Part shown: positions 18,461-28,821 of the stretch, piece by piece
Numbering within the stretch: the stretch's first letter is position 1
Layout: every line of letters begins with the position of its first letter
From: Nitrosomonas cryotolerans ATCC 49181
GTDB lineage: Bacteria; Pseudomonadota; Gammaproteobacteria; Burkholderiales; Nitrosomonadaceae
Direction of reading: 5' to 3'
DNA: 64,000 nucleotides
Assembly: GCF_900143275.1 (NCBI RefSeq)
Contig: NZ_FSRO01000001.1
Span: forward strand, 2,684,116-2,748,115
Made by a program: the position numbers and the translations under genes
The notes under the pieces: generated by a model
Database searches by the model: none
The model's input: only the letters and a program-made list of their open reading frames with translations
What the model was told of the DNA's origin: nothing

Positions 18461-19327
18461 TTAATCAGCCATGGCCTCTTTTAATAGAAATGACTTGACG
18501 GCCCTGATGCGCCGGGTATGTACTGACCTGTTCTGATCCATAAACGGATGCGCCATTTCAGGATCGATCATAACAGCTGCTCCTCGAGCCCTAGCTAACT
18601 CAACCAATTCCTCTGACCGCACCGGTTTAACAACAGCGTCTATCAGGCCAGTGATCAATAATAGATTTGAGGCATCTTCCGGTAAATTTTCAACCGGATC
18701 GTACGTTTGCGGGCAACCGTAATCTGATAATCGACTGGGTGTCGAATCGATCACTATCGCGCTATCCTCTGTCGTGCCATTTAATGCATTCAACAATACA
18801 ATGCCGCCAAAAGACATCCCATAAAAAAGACGGGTTGAATAGTGTTTTGAATCCAGGTAGGCTATAACCGCCTGGTAGTCATTCACAATGGCTTTAAATC
18901 TGGGTTTTCCCTCTGATCTGCCATAACCGCGATAATCAAAAATATAAACATCAATACCGGCTTGAGAAAATTCTGTAAAACTGCTCAGTACCTGATCAGC
19001 CAGCATCGCATTGCCTTGTGCCACCAACAAATAACCTTTCGCACCGGTGCCCGGATCACGTTCGGACGACGTAGCTCTCAGCCGATACCCTTGCAGCATT
19101 CGACCATCCGTAGTTGAAACGGAAATAGACTCAGCGTTAGAAAGATTCGCTATGCGCGCCGGTCTCGGCGCACCCGCCAGGCTGCTCCAGAACCAGAAAA
19201 TAACAGGTTCCCTGATACCACATACTGTTTTTTCCAGCGCCAATCCCATTGTCCACCCGGAACCAGTAAAACATAACATTAACAGCCATAATAAAACCAG
19301 CGAGCACCTGTTTCCCTGCCTTCGCAT
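18461..19327 (-). CDS. Alpha/beta hydrolase, exported or membrane-bound
   Basis: About 288 aa from the ATG at 19327, which is followed by a basic-hydrophobic signal (RCSLVLLWLLMLCFTG) and preceded by GGGAG. The frame is open to 19498, but the extra 57 residues have no signal character. Landmarks are DYRGYGRSEG, the nucleophile elbow YGMSFGG, an aspartate in ITGLIDAVVKP and a histidine in PEMAHPF. It precedes the capA/acyltransferase remnant on the same strand and may once have been co-transcribed with it. Substrate unknown. Confidence 0.75.
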   Translation of the reverse strand: MRRQGNRCSLVLLWLLMLCFTGSGWTMGLALEKTVCGIREPVIFWFWSSLAGAPRPARIANLSNAESISVSTTDGRMLQGYRLRATSSERDPGTGAKGYLLVAQGNAMLADQVLSSFTEFSQAGIDVYIFDYRGYGRSEGKPRFKAIVNDYQAVIAYLDSKHYSTRLFYGMSFGGIVLLNALNGTTEDSAIVIDSTPSRLSDYGCPQTYDPVENLPEDASNLLLITGLIDAVVKPVRSEELVELARARGAAVMIDPEMAHPFMDQNRSVHTRRIRAVKSFLLKEAMAD

Positions 19328-19604
19328 CGACTTTAAAGCTCCCGTCACACATGCTAGTCGAGAAGTCGTTATCTGCTGAATTCGCTGTAACCGGTTTCCC
19401 TCATGCACTGTCTGTTTAGAAAAAGATCTACAGTGCTGAACAGGCGTGAATAATGAGTCTGATTTCAGTAGATGAACCATGCCAGCTTCTCCTATCAATC
19501 AGCATCCAGTGAAAACACAAAAATAACAACCACCAGACCAATCGCTTTTCTTTTCCCTCTTTTTGTGGCAAGTGGCGGGAAGCTAAGTTCCAATTAATGG
19601 GGCT

Positions 19605-19760
19605 TGACTGCTCCCCTCCGTAAACGAAGGGGATTTCCAATTCAACGAATCCAACCCGGACGCACCTAAATGCAAACAGGACTTATAGATTCTCCAAGGG
19701 CTGACACCGCCAGTCCAGCGGCCAAAACATTACGCGCTGCGTTGATGTCTCGATCATGGA
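19605..19760 (-). ncRNA. Candidate omega-RNA (reRNA) of TnpB
   Basis: Inferred by position. TnpB guide RNAs arise from the 3' end of tnpB and the adjacent right end. Here that region on the minus strand includes the conserved palindrome CCCCTTCG/CGGAGGGG and is also conserved in the second copy. The guide would be read from the flank just below 19605. The boundaries are not determined. Confidence 0.35.
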
Positions 19761-20799
19761 TTGATCCGCATTCCGGACAAGTCCATTCACGCACATTCAA
19801 AGGCATCTTGTTTACGGTATGCCCACATCCCGAGCAGCGTTTGCTGCTTGGATACCATCGGTCAATACCTACAAGCTCTCGCCCGTACCACAGCGACTTG
19901 TATTCTAATTGCCGCACAAATTCACCCCATCCTGCATCGGAAATTGATTTTGCGAGGCAACGATTTTTCTTCATATTGCTAACAGCTAAAGACTCTACAG
20001 CTATCACTTGGTTTTCGTTCACTAGCCGTGTTGAGAGTTTATGTAGAAAGTCTTTACGAGCATCAGCAATTCCTGCATGTAGTCGCGCTACTTTCAGTCT
20101 GGCTTTTTGTCTATTGGCCGACCCTTTGCGCTTTTTAGATAGCTTGCGTTGCAGCTTAGCAAGCCTGGTTTCATTCTTTCGTAGCGTGTTAGGAGACGCA
20201 ATCTTCTCGCCCGTAGAAAGAATAGCGAAGTGCGTTAATCCTAAGTCAATGCCGACTTTGCCGCTAACCCTTGGCTTTCGCGCAACAGAGTCGTCGCAAA
20301 GCATAGAAACATGGTATCGACCCGCTGAGTCTTTAGAGACTGTTGCAATCGTTAGTTTTGTTGCCTTAGGAAGGGTGCGCGACCATCTGATATTCAGTGG
20401 ATCTTTCATCTTCGCCAGTTTCAGAGACTTACCGTCCCACTTGAAGGCGCTGGACGTGTATTCAGCCGATTGCTTCTCATGCTTGCTTTTGAATGACGGG
20501 TATTTGGCTCGTTTGGCAAAGAAATTACCAAATGCCGTTTGCAGGTGGCGGAGAGATTGCTGCACAGGAACACTGGAAACTTTGTTCAGCCATTCAAATT
20601 CAGGCTCTTTTTTTAACTCGGTCAACAAAGAGGAGGTAGCATGATACCCGATTCTTTTTTTCTCGGTATACCAAGCATCAGAACGAACGCGCAACATGCG
20701 ATTATAGACAAACCGAGCACACCCGAATGTTTGAGCCAGAATAGTTTCTTGCTCAAAAGTTGGGTAAAACCTGAATTTGTATGCGCGCTTAATTTCCAT
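19666..20799 (-). CDS. tnpB: RNA-guided endonuclease TnpB
   Basis: 377 aa, full length for compact TnpB. The three RuvC acidic residues are visible: Asp in GIDLGLTHFA, Glu in VIAVESLAVSNM and Asp in HDRDINAARN. The zinc ribbon CSGC...CPEC lies between the last two. TnpB uses an RNA from the element's right end to cut the empty donor or target site and so keeps the element in the genome. All catalytic residues are intact, so it may be active. A truncated sister copy lies immediately beyond its start. Confidence 0.92.
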   Translation of the reverse strand: MEIKRAYKFRFYPTFEQETILAQTFGCARFVYNRMLRVRSDAWYTEKKRIGYHATSSLLTELKKEPEFEWLNKVSSVPVQQSLRHLQTAFGNFFAKRAKYPSFKSKHEKQSAEYTSSAFKWDGKSLKLAKMKDPLNIRWSRTLPKATKLTIATVSKDSAGRYHVSMLCDDSVARKPRVSGKVGIDLGLTHFAILSTGEKIASPNTLRKNETRLAKLQRKLSKKRKGSANRQKARLKVARLHAGIADARKDFLHKLSTRLVNENQVIAVESLAVSNMKKNRCLAKSISDAGWGEFVRQLEYKSLWYGRELVGIDRWYPSSKRCSGCGHTVNKMPLNVREWTCPECGSIHDRDINAARNVLAAGLAVSALGESISPVCI

Positions 20800-20867
20800 T
20801 AATACACTGTAACAGAAATAGGTGAGAAAACAGGCTTTAGTATCAGCGAAGCTGACTCCCTATCCAT

Positions 20868-20887
20868 CCCCGGCCTTAAGACCGGGG
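20868..20887. repeat. Subterminal hairpin of the TnpB element left end
   Basis: Perfect six-base arms CCCCGG/CCGGGG around an AT-rich loop, followed by TTTT. This position and form fit the structured left end recognised by HUH transposases of the IS200/IS605 family. Confidence 0.55.
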
Positions 20888-21540
20888 TTTTCCGGAAGTT
20901 GAGATGATAAATATCAGTTTATTGATGAATTAACTGCCCCCCTCCGTAAACGAAGAGGATTCCCAATTCAACGAATCCAACCCGGATGCACTTAAATGCA
21001 AACAGGACTTACAGATTCTCCAAGGACTGACACCGCCAGTCCAACGGCCAAAACATTACGCGCTGCGTTGATGTCTCGATCATGGATTGATACTTGGTTT
21101 TCGTTCGCTGCCGCGTTGAGAATTTATGTAGAAAGTCTTTACGAGCATCAGCAATGCTTGCATGTAGTCTGGCCTTTCGTCTGTTGACCGACTCTTTGCG
21201 CTTTTTAGATCGCTTGCCTTGCAGCTTAGCAAGCTTGGTTTCATTCTTTCGTAGTGTGTTAGGAAGCGCAATCTTTGAAGTGGTACCGCAAAACTGGACA
21301 AATTGTTAAGCTCTGATATGAAATAAATAGAGAGACATAATCATGAGCAAGAAACGTATGCAATATTCAACAGAATTCAAAGCCAAAATAGCCTTGGCAG
21401 CAATACGTGGAGAAGAAACGGTACCACAACTAGCCGCTCGTTATCATATCCATCCTACGCAGATTAATAGCTGGAAACGTCATTTGATTGAAAAAGCCAG
21501 TGATTTGTTTGGCAAGAATAGTGACGCCAATAATAAGAAT

Positions 21541-22816
21541 AAGACCTCTGCACAACCGCGTAAATTTGCTGTGATAATGGGAGAAATGTCCAAATGACAT
21601 TTGTTATGCGTGTTATTTTGGCAGAAAGTGAAGCTTTTCTTCCTTTTAAAGGAAGTTTTCTCCCTTTATGTGGCATTTAGACGGACTACTCCCCTTGGTG
21701 GCTTGTCCACGAAAATTTTGTTGGCAGCTTTTTTTAAATTCATGCAGATGCTTTTCAGCATAACTTGGGCGTTGACTTTCGCCGTGCCGAAGTAACTGGC
21801 GCGTCCCATCCCGAATAGACGTTTGGCCGTGCCGAAACACTGTTCAACAATATAGCGTTTTTTGCTGATCAATTTATTCGCCAGCTTCTGGCGTGCCGAG
21901 AGTGGTTTGTTCTTGTACGCACGATGCATGATTGCGCTCTTGATTTTGTGATTTTTTAGAAACTGCCGATTGGCGTTGCTGGCTGATCCTTTGTCGGCAT
22001 ATACCCGATTTGCCTCGATGTGCGCACCCTCGATAGCTGCTTCGAAATGTATCATTTCGCTCTGGTTGGCAGGGGCAGTGTGAACTCCGCGCACATAGCC
22101 GTCTTGCGAATCCACTACCAGGTAACTGCGATAGCCAAATTGCGACTTCTTGCCTTTTTTTAGCCAGGTCGCATCCGGATCCGCGCTTTGTTCTTCAATA
22201 AAAGTGATTCCCGGTTGGCTGCCATCCTCAAATTGAACAGCCTTACCTTCGGCATCCACCTCAAGCAGGATAACCTTTTTGGGGCGTGCCGCTGACTCAA
22301 TCAGCGTGGCATCAATTACCGCTCCCATTGCGCCTTTGATCATCAATCCGTGTGATTGAAGCTGTTCATTGATCGAGGCTAGCAGATCGTCTAACCGATC
22401 GCCGGACACCAATCGGTTGCGAAACCGACACAGGGTGGTTTCGTCCGGTATCGCATCCGACAAGGACAAACCACAAAATTGTAGAAAATCAATCCGAACA
22501 TACAGTGCTTGCTCCAACGCAGCATCCGACAAACTATGCCACTGTCCCAGCAGGATCGCCTTGAACATCATTAACCTATCAAATGGTTCCCGTCCTCCAC
22601 CATGCGATAACTCGCGCTTGTATAAACCTGTAAGCTTCGAACGTAACTCCTGCCAGTCAATCAGGACATCAATCTTCATTAGCACACTGTCTCGTCTCAA
22701 TCGCTGTGCCAATTCCAGTGTTCCAAAACTTATCTGCATCTCTTGCTCCAAATGTCTTCTGCTTGTCACTATTTTAGTCGGTTATCGCGCTGACGGGGGA
22801 GTTGTGCAAAGGTCTT
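21541..22816 (-). mobile_element. IS5-like insertion sequence, 1276 bp
   Basis: The terminal inverted repeats are AAGACCTCTGCACAAC (left) and AAGACCTTTGCACAAC (right, read inwards), 15 of 16 identical. They are flanked by the direct repeat AGAAT at 21536-21540 and 22817-22821. It carries one transposase gene on the minus strand. The assignment to the IS5 superfamily comes from the transposase; a 5-bp duplication is unusual for classical IS5. Confidence 0.92.
21666..22769 (-). CDS. IS5-like DDE transposase
   Basis: 367 aa and apparently intact. The N-terminal domain has FDRLMMFKAILLGQWHSLSD and IPDETTLCRFRNRL, as in IS5 transposases. The catalytic residues can be placed as Asp in VIDATLIESA, Asp in VYADKGSAS and Glu in YIVEQCFGTAKR. 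It cuts at the terminal repeats of its element. Because the ends resemble those of the 111-bp miniature elements on this chromosome, this enzyme or a close relative may mobilise them. Starts at 22769 and 22739 are both possible. Confidence 0.92.
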   Translation of the reverse strand: MTSRRHLEQEMQISFGTLELAQRLRRDSVLMKIDVLIDWQELRSKLTGLYKRELSHGGGREPFDRLMMFKAILLGQWHSLSDAALEQALYVRIDFLQFCGLSLSDAIPDETTLCRFRNRLVSGDRLDDLLASINEQLQSHGLMIKGAMGAVIDATLIESAARPKKVILLEVDAEGKAVQFEDGSQPGITFIEEQSADPDATWLKKGKKSQFGYRSYLVVDSQDGYVRGVHTAPANQSEMIHFEAAIEGAHIEANRVYADKGSASNANRQFLKNHKIKSAIMHRAYKNKPLSARQKLANKLISKKRYIVEQCFGTAKRLFGMGRASYFGTAKVNAQVMLKSICMNLKKAANKIFVDKPPRGVVRLNAT

Positions 22817-22925
22817 AGAATGGTCATAGTGCCGACGATTTACATCGCGTGATTGGGCAATTGACGGTGGAACGCGATTTTTTAGCCAGAAAGCTCGATC
22901 ATTAAGTGTTGCTGAGCGCAAAACA

Positions 22926-23753
22926 ATGATCGAGCACCACGAGAAACTAAGTCAATCGCGTCAATGCCATTTACTGGGTGTTGCACGCTCGTCGTATTAT
23001 TATCAGCCACAACCCACAGATGGGAGTGAGTTAATCTTGTTGCGTCAAATGGATGAGCAGTATTTGAAAACACCACAGTATGGTTCACGTAGTTATGCCA
23101 CGTGGTTCAGGCGCCAGAGGATGATGATAGGCCGCAAGAAAGCCACTTCAATGATGAAGATGCTGGGCATTATTAGCACAGCACCAAAGCCCAAAACTAG
23201 TATTCCGGCCAAGCAGCACAAGAAATATCCTTATCTGCTCAAAGATAAGGCCATTAGTCGCCCCAACCAAGTTTGGGCGACTGATATCACTTACGTACCG
23301 ATGGAAAAAGGTTTTGGCTATCTTGTTGCTATTATGGACTGGCATTCGCGTAAAGTACTGAGCTGGCGCTTATCCAACACACTGGACGCTGATTTCTGTG
23401 TCCAGGCTTTGGAAGCTGCCATCCAGGATCATGGCTGTCCGAAAATCATGAATAGTGATCAGGGTGTGCAGTTTACCAGCGAGGCATTTACATCAATACT
23501 AAAAACCAATGGTATACAGATCAGCATGGATGGCAAGGGCTGCTACTATGACAATATTTTTGTTGAACGACTATGGCGTACAGTCAAATACGAACATTTA
23601 TATACCCAGGAATTCAATAACCTAAAGGAGGTAAGAAAAAGTTTAAATGTTTGGTTCAACTGGTACAATCAAGAACGTTTTCATCAAAGTCTTGATAATC
23701 TAACACCAGATGAAGTTTACTATCAGAAGTATGCAATTCCTCAAGCTGCCTGA
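22926..23753 (+). CDS. IS3-family transposase OrfB
   Basis: 275 aa, integrase-type DDE domain: Asp in WATDITYVPM, Asp in NSDQGVQFTS, Glu in FVERLWRTVKYE. The upstream part has the HTH-like segment SRQCHLLGVARSSYYY. In IS3 elements OrfB is made as an OrfAB fusion by a -1 frameshift; the orfA here is broken by the nested IS, so a functional fusion cannot be made from this copy. The gene itself is intact. Confidence 0.93.
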   Translation: MIEHHEKLSQSRQCHLLGVARSSYYYQPQPTDGSELILLRQMDEQYLKTPQYGSRSYATWFRRQRMMIGRKKATSMMKMLGIISTAPKPKTSIPAKQHKKYPYLLKDKAISRPNQVWATDITYVPMEKGFGYLVAIMDWHSRKVLSWRLSNTLDADFCVQALEAAIQDHGCPKIMNSDQGVQFTSEAFTSILKTNGIQISMDGKGCYYDNIFVERLWRTVKYEHLYTQEFNNLKEVRKSLNVWFNWYNQERFHQSLDNLTPDEVYYQKYAIPQAA

Positions 23754-24206
23754 GCTTGATTAACCAGCCATGTTAGAGCTTAATTTATCTTCAGGTTGTC
23801 TAGTTAAAGGAGGCCACTTCACTTCTCACCTGTAGAAAGAATAGCGAAGTGCGTTAATCCTAAGTCAATACCGACTTTAGCGCTAACCTTTGGCTTTAAC
23901 ACAACGGAATCGTCGCAAAGCATGGAAACGTGGTATCGACCCGCTGAGTCTTTAGAGGCCGTTTCAGTGGTTAGTTTTACTGCCCTAGGAAGGATGCGAG
24001 ACCATCTGATATTCAGTGGATCTTCCATCTTTGCCAACTTCAGAGATTTACCGTCCCACTTGAAAGCGCTGGACGTGTATTCAGCCGATTGCTTGCCATG
24101 CTTGCGCTTGAATGACGGGCATTTAGTTCGTTTGGCAAAAAAATTACCGAATGCCGCTTGCAGGTGACGGAAAGATTGCTGCACAGGCATACTGGAAACT
24201 TTGTTT

Positions 24207-24585
24207 TCACAGCCACACACATACTTGAGAAAACCGGGTGCACTCTGCGGCTACTTCCGGCCAGCCTACATGTTCTTTACAGCCCGTTTCATTTTCAATA
24301 CAGTACGTTTTAGTGGGGAATCTATTTTTTTGATATGTCTATTTCCCCCAATTCATCGCCTTGAGCAATGCGCGGCAGCGTAGATCAGGCGTATCCAGCT
24401 GAGTTGGCGAATCAGTCGTAACAGCACCTGTGATCGCGATTGTCCAGTCGATCATCAACTAATTTTCTCTACCTTGAAACAGGAGAAAAGTATGACTCAG
24501 GCCGAAGAACGAATGGCCAAGATCAGAATGCTAGCACCGGAAAATGGTCATCGGGTCGGGTCAGAAAAAATCGCCCACCCGTATT
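24207..24585. other. Intergenic region between the decayed tnpB and proB
   Basis: No recognisable gene. A short open frame starting at 24492 has a reasonable AGGAG before its ATG but runs convergently into the proB 3' end and has no family features. The segment bordering the tnpB remnant is unrelated to the intact element, which marks where the copy was truncated. Confidence 0.45.
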
Positions 24586-25704
24586 TCAGAGCAATACCAG
24601 ATTATTGCGATGAATTAACTCCGATTCATCCTCATAGCCCAGAATTGCTGCAATTTCACTACTGGGTCGTCTCAGAATCTTTTGAGTTTCTATCGCATTG
24701 TAATTAATCAGCCCGCGTGCAATTTCCTTACCAGTCGGATCAAGACAGGCCACTGCCTCTCCTCGCTCAAAATCCCCACTGATCTTTGTGACGCCAATGG
24801 GCAATAAGCTTTTACCATGTTTGCTAAGCGCCTTGACAGCCCCTTTGTCCAGTGTCACTTCACCGCGCACCTGTAAATAATCTGCCAGCCACTGCTTACG
24901 TGCTGCCAATACAGGTATTTTTGCCAATAATCGGGTACCAATCGGTTCGCCTTCAGCCAGACGAACCAGCACATTATCTTCATGCCCCGAAGCGATAATC
25001 GTGTCCGCACCACTGCGGGCGGCTCGTTTTGCCGCCATGACTTTCGTCTGCATCCCTCCTCGCCCGATACTGCTTCCGATACCACCCGCCATTTCTTCAA
25101 TTGCAGGGTCGCCTGCGCTCACTTCACTTAACAGTTTTGCATCTCGATTCTTACGCGGATCACTGGTGAATAAACCCAACTGATCAGTCAGAATCACCAA
25201 TGCATCCGCTTCAATCAGATTGGTGACCAGCGCAGCCAGCGTATCGTTATCACCAAAGCGAATTGCTTCAATCGCGACCGTATCATTTTCATTAATGATC
25301 GGAATAATATTCAGCTTGAGTAAGGTTGTGAGTGTGGAACGTGCGTTGAGATAGCGGGTACGATTAGACAGGTCTTCGTGAGTCAGTAATACTTGGGCCG
25401 TCTGGAGTTTATGCTGACAAAAACTAGATGCATAAGCCTGTGCCAGGCCCATCTGCCCAACCGCAGCGGCTGCCTGTAATTCATATAAGGCAGTCGGTCG
25501 TTTTTCCCAGTTCAATCGCTGCATGCCTTCTGCGATAGCGCCAGAGGAAACCAGAACCACCTCTTTGCCCATTTCCTTCAAATGCGCAATCTGCGCTACC
25601 CAGCAGGCCAGCGCTACATGATCCAACCCCTTGCCCTGGTTAGTCACCAGACTGCTGCCAATCTTAATTACAATGCGCTGTGCTTGTTTTAATATGGATT
25701 GCAT
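24586..25704 (-). CDS. proB: Glutamate 5-kinase
   Basis: 372 aa: an amino-acid kinase domain ([12 protein letters not shown], substrate loop in [22 protein letters not shown]) followed by a C-terminal PUA domain of about 100 residues. It phosphorylates glutamate in the first step of proline synthesis and is usually inhibited by proline. It begins 3 nt after the obgE stop, so it is the last gene of the rplU-rpmA-obgE-proB unit, a common betaproteobacterial arrangement. Confidence 0.96.
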   Translation of the reverse strand: MQSILKQAQRIVIKIGSSLVTNQGKGLDHVALACWVAQIAHLKEMGKEVVLVSSGAIAEGMQRLNWEKRPTALYELQAAAAVGQMGLAQAYASSFCQHKLQTAQVLLTHEDLSNRTRYLNARSTLTTLLKLNIIPIINENDTVAIEAIRFGDNDTLAALVTNLIEADALVILTDQLGLFTSDPRKNRDAKLLSEVSAGDPAIEEMAGGIGSSIGRGGMQTKVMAAKRAARSGADTIIASGHEDNVLVRLAEGEPIGTRLLAKIPVLAARKQWLADYLQVRGEVTLDKGAVKALSKHGKSLLPIGVTKISGDFERGEAVACLDPTGKEIARGLINYNAIETQKILRRPSSEIAAILGYEDESELIHRNNLVLL

Positions 25705-25707
25705 AAA

Positions 25708-27121
<1,414 letters not shown>

Positions 27122-27133
27122 TTCAATTACTCC

Positions 27134-27445
27134 TTATGCCGAAATACCGGTAATCTGAATTTCGGTGTAATTCTGTCGATGCCCCTGGTGCTTCTGGTAA
27201 TGTTTACGACGACGCATTTTAAAAATACGAATCTTGTCATGTCGTCCCTGCCCCAGCACCGTTGCACGAACTGTAGCGCCGTCGACAAGCGGCGCACCCA
27301 TTGAAACCTTTTCACCATCAGCAATCATCAGCACCTGATCAATCACGAGTTCACTGCCGTCTTCAGCCTTAAGCTGCTCTATCTTCAGTTTCTCGCCAAC
27401 TTCAATGCGATATTGCTTACCACCGGTCTTTATTACCGCATACAT
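27134..27445 (-). CDS. rplU: 50S ribosomal protein L21
   Basis: 103 aa from the ATG at 27445 ([20 protein letters not shown]). Four extra in-frame codons upstream are not conserved. The C-terminal [18 protein letters not shown] is typical of L21, which binds 23S rRNA near L20. First gene of the rplU-rpmA-obgE-proB unit and divergent from ispB. Confidence 0.97.
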   Translation of the reverse strand: MYAVIKTGGKQYRIEVGEKLKIEQLKAEDGSELVIDQVLMIADGEKVSMGAPLVDGATVRATVLGQGRHDKIRIFKMRRRKHYQKHQGHRQNYTEIQITGISA

Positions 27446-27480
27446 ATTTGACTCCATACATCTCTTTTACAGAACAGGGA

Positions 27481-27486
27481 ATTATA
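27481..27486 (-). promoter_or_regulatory. Probable -10 element of the rplU promoter
   Basis: The minus strand reads TATAAT here, a perfect sigma-70 -10 hexamer, 36 bases upstream of the rplU start codon. The matching -35 is weak. Confidence 0.5.
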
Positions 27487-27539
27487 CATAATCAGATATC
27501 TTTTGTGCGGAGAAAATTAAATTGATTATCGCTTCATAC

Positions 27540-27569
27540 TTGACACTTTGGCGCTGACATTCCTAACAT
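27540..27569 (+). promoter_or_regulatory. Probable sigma-70 promoter of ispB
   Basis: A perfect -35 TTGACA at 27540-27545 is followed after 18 bases by TAACAT (27564-27569), four of six -10 matches. The GTG start of ispB follows 24 bases later. It is back to back with the rplU promoter. Confidence 0.5.
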
Positions 27570-27592
27570 AGCGTTTTCTTCAAGGTAAAATT

Positions 27593-28561
27593 GTGTCAAT
27601 CGAATCTATCAGAAGCTTTATCGCACCAGACATGAATGTGGTGGACAGTGTCATTCGGGAAAAACTGCACTCTCATGTCGCACTCATTCGCCAGGTCAGT
27701 GAATATATTATCAATAGTGGGGGGAAACGTCTGCGACCCGCACTTGTCATTCTATCTGCCGGCGCCTTTGGCTATACTGGAAAATATCACTACAATCTCG
27801 CCGCCGTCATAGAATTTATTCATACAGCAACGCTCTTGCATGACGATGTCGTCGATGAATCCGAACTCCGGCGTAACAAGGAAACAGCCAACGCGTTGTT
27901 TGGCAATGCAGCCAGTGTATTAGTTGGTGATTTCCTCTATTCCCGTGCATTTCAGATGATGGTGGAAGTCGACAACATGCGGGTCATGCAGGTACTGGCC
28001 GATGCGACCAACACGATTGCCGAAGGTGAGGTCCTACAAATGCTCAATTGTCGTGACCCGGATGTTGAAGAAGATAATTATCTCCGCGTCATTCGCTTCA
28101 AAACCGCCAAATTGTTTGAAGCCGCCAGTCGGCTGGGAGCCATTCTTGGCAATGCGGCAGAAGAAGAAGAAAGAGCCCTCGCGATCTACGGCATGCATTT
28201 GGGCACCGCATTTCAATTAATTGACGACATGCTGGACTATTCCGGCGATTATCAGGAAACCGGCAAAAATCTGGGGGATGATTTAGCTGAAGGAAAGCCG
28301 ACACTGCCCCTCATTTATGCCATGAGAGCCGGGACACCGGCACAGATCAGCATCATACGCAAGGCAATTGAAGAAGGTGGGCAAGATGAGCTCCAGTCGG
28401 TGCTGCAAGTCATTCAACAAACGAATGCACTTGACTATGCTAGACAATGTGCCCAGGCTGAAGCTGACACCGCATCCGCCGCCATTGCGTCATTACCAGA
28501 TTCTGACTACAAAACATCTTTACTCCAATTGGCCACCTTTGCAATAACCCGTAATCATTAA
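27593..28561 (+). CDS. ispB: Octaprenyl-type polyprenyl diphosphate synthase
   Basis: 322 aa trans-isoprenyl diphosphate synthase. The first aspartate-rich motif is LLHDDVVDESELRR and the second is LIDDMLDYSG; GGKRLRP near residue 45 binds IPP. It makes the long side chain for ubiquinone. The start is a GTG at 27593 with CAAGG upstream. In many proteobacteria ispB is divergent from rplU, exactly as here. Chain length (C40 expected) cannot be read directly. Confidence 0.94.
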   Translation: MSIESIRSFIAPDMNVVDSVIREKLHSHVALIRQVSEYIINSGGKRLRPALVILSAGAFGYTGKYHYNLAAVIEFIHTATLLHDDVVDESELRRNKETANALFGNAASVLVGDFLYSRAFQMMVEVDNMRVMQVLADATNTIAEGEVLQMLNCRDPDVEEDNYLRVIRFKTAKLFEAASRLGAILGNAAEEEERALAIYGMHLGTAFQLIDDMLDYSGDYQETGKNLGDDLAEGKPTLPLIYAMRAGTPAQISIIRKAIEEGGQDELQSVLQVIQQTNALDYARQCAQAEADTASAAIASLPDSDYKTSLLQLATFAITRNH

Positions 28562-28821
28562 TACCGACTTCAGATAGTCAGTATCGATCACCCGGATAAA
28601 ACCTGATGGCGATATGGAATTACGCAGTTCATGTCGCTTCATCGTATGCCTAAGAAGGTGTATTCCATGGTGTTCGGAGTACAGCTCAGCCTGGAGGGTA
28701 TTACATCGGAACACAGGACTCGACGCTTCAAAGCCGTCCAGCTGGCCAACAATAGACGATTCCTCAACAATGGCCAGATATCGGTCGAATGCGGCCTAAC
28801 GACACTGGAACAGCAAATACC

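Larger units (their letters stand above)
19605..20895 (-). mobile_element. IS200/IS605-type element carrying tnpB only (IS1341-like)
   Basis: The bounds are approximate. The right limit of homology to the second, decayed copy at 20932 sets one end near 19605, just outside the palindrome CCCCTCCGTAAACGAAGGGG (about 19612-19632). The other end is placed just past the subterminal hairpin CCCCGG/CCGGGG at 20868-20887. There is no tnpA transposase gene in the element, so its movement would need one supplied in trans. No terminal inverted repeats, as expected for this family. Confidence 0.7.
21343..22905 (+). pseudogene. IS3 orfA, interrupted by an IS5-like element
   Basis: The 5' part (21343-21540) encodes a helix-turn-helix protein (YSTEFKAKIALAAIRGEE, then AARYHIHPTQINSWKR). 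The 3' part (22822-22905) encodes the leucine-zipper end (IGQLTVERDFLARKL). Joining them after removal of the 1276-bp insertion and one 5-bp duplication restores a single frame of about 94 codons ending at 22905. The insertion is therefore clean and probably recent. Confidence 0.88.
21276..23821 (+). mobile_element. IS3-family insertion sequence, itself interrupted
   Basis: The ends are inverted repeats beginning TGAAGTGG, with further matches (AACTGGACAA left, AACTAGACAA right). They are flanked by the 3-bp direct repeat CTT (21273-21275 and 23822-23824), and the intact tnpB carries a single CTT at that point. Removing the nested element at 21541-22816 and its duplication gives a 1265-bp IS, normal for IS3. 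It carries orfA and orfB on the plus strand. TSD length fits the IS150/IS3 subgroups. Confidence 0.92.
20992..24206 (-). pseudogene. Second tnpB copy, truncated and interrupted
   Basis: Closely related to the tnpB at 19666 but broken in four ways. It lacks the N-terminal region (homology stops near 24206, at the VSSMPVQQS segment). It has a roughly 240-bp deletion that removes the zinc ribbon and the RuvC-II region, and a small deletion in the basic region. It is also split by the IS3 element at 21276-23821. The two halves join exactly when one copy of CTT is removed. Its right end (from about 20932) lies only some 40 bp from the left end of the intact element. Confidence 0.85.

Noticed and set aside
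19670-20644. Long plus-strand open frame of 324 codons
   Set aside because: It is antisense to the conserved tnpB gene, and its translation is Ser/Arg/Cys-rich without domain features.
24492-24707. Small plus-strand ORF with a good AGGAG before the ATG
   Set aside because: It overlaps the convergent proB 3' end by about 120 bases and shows no family features.
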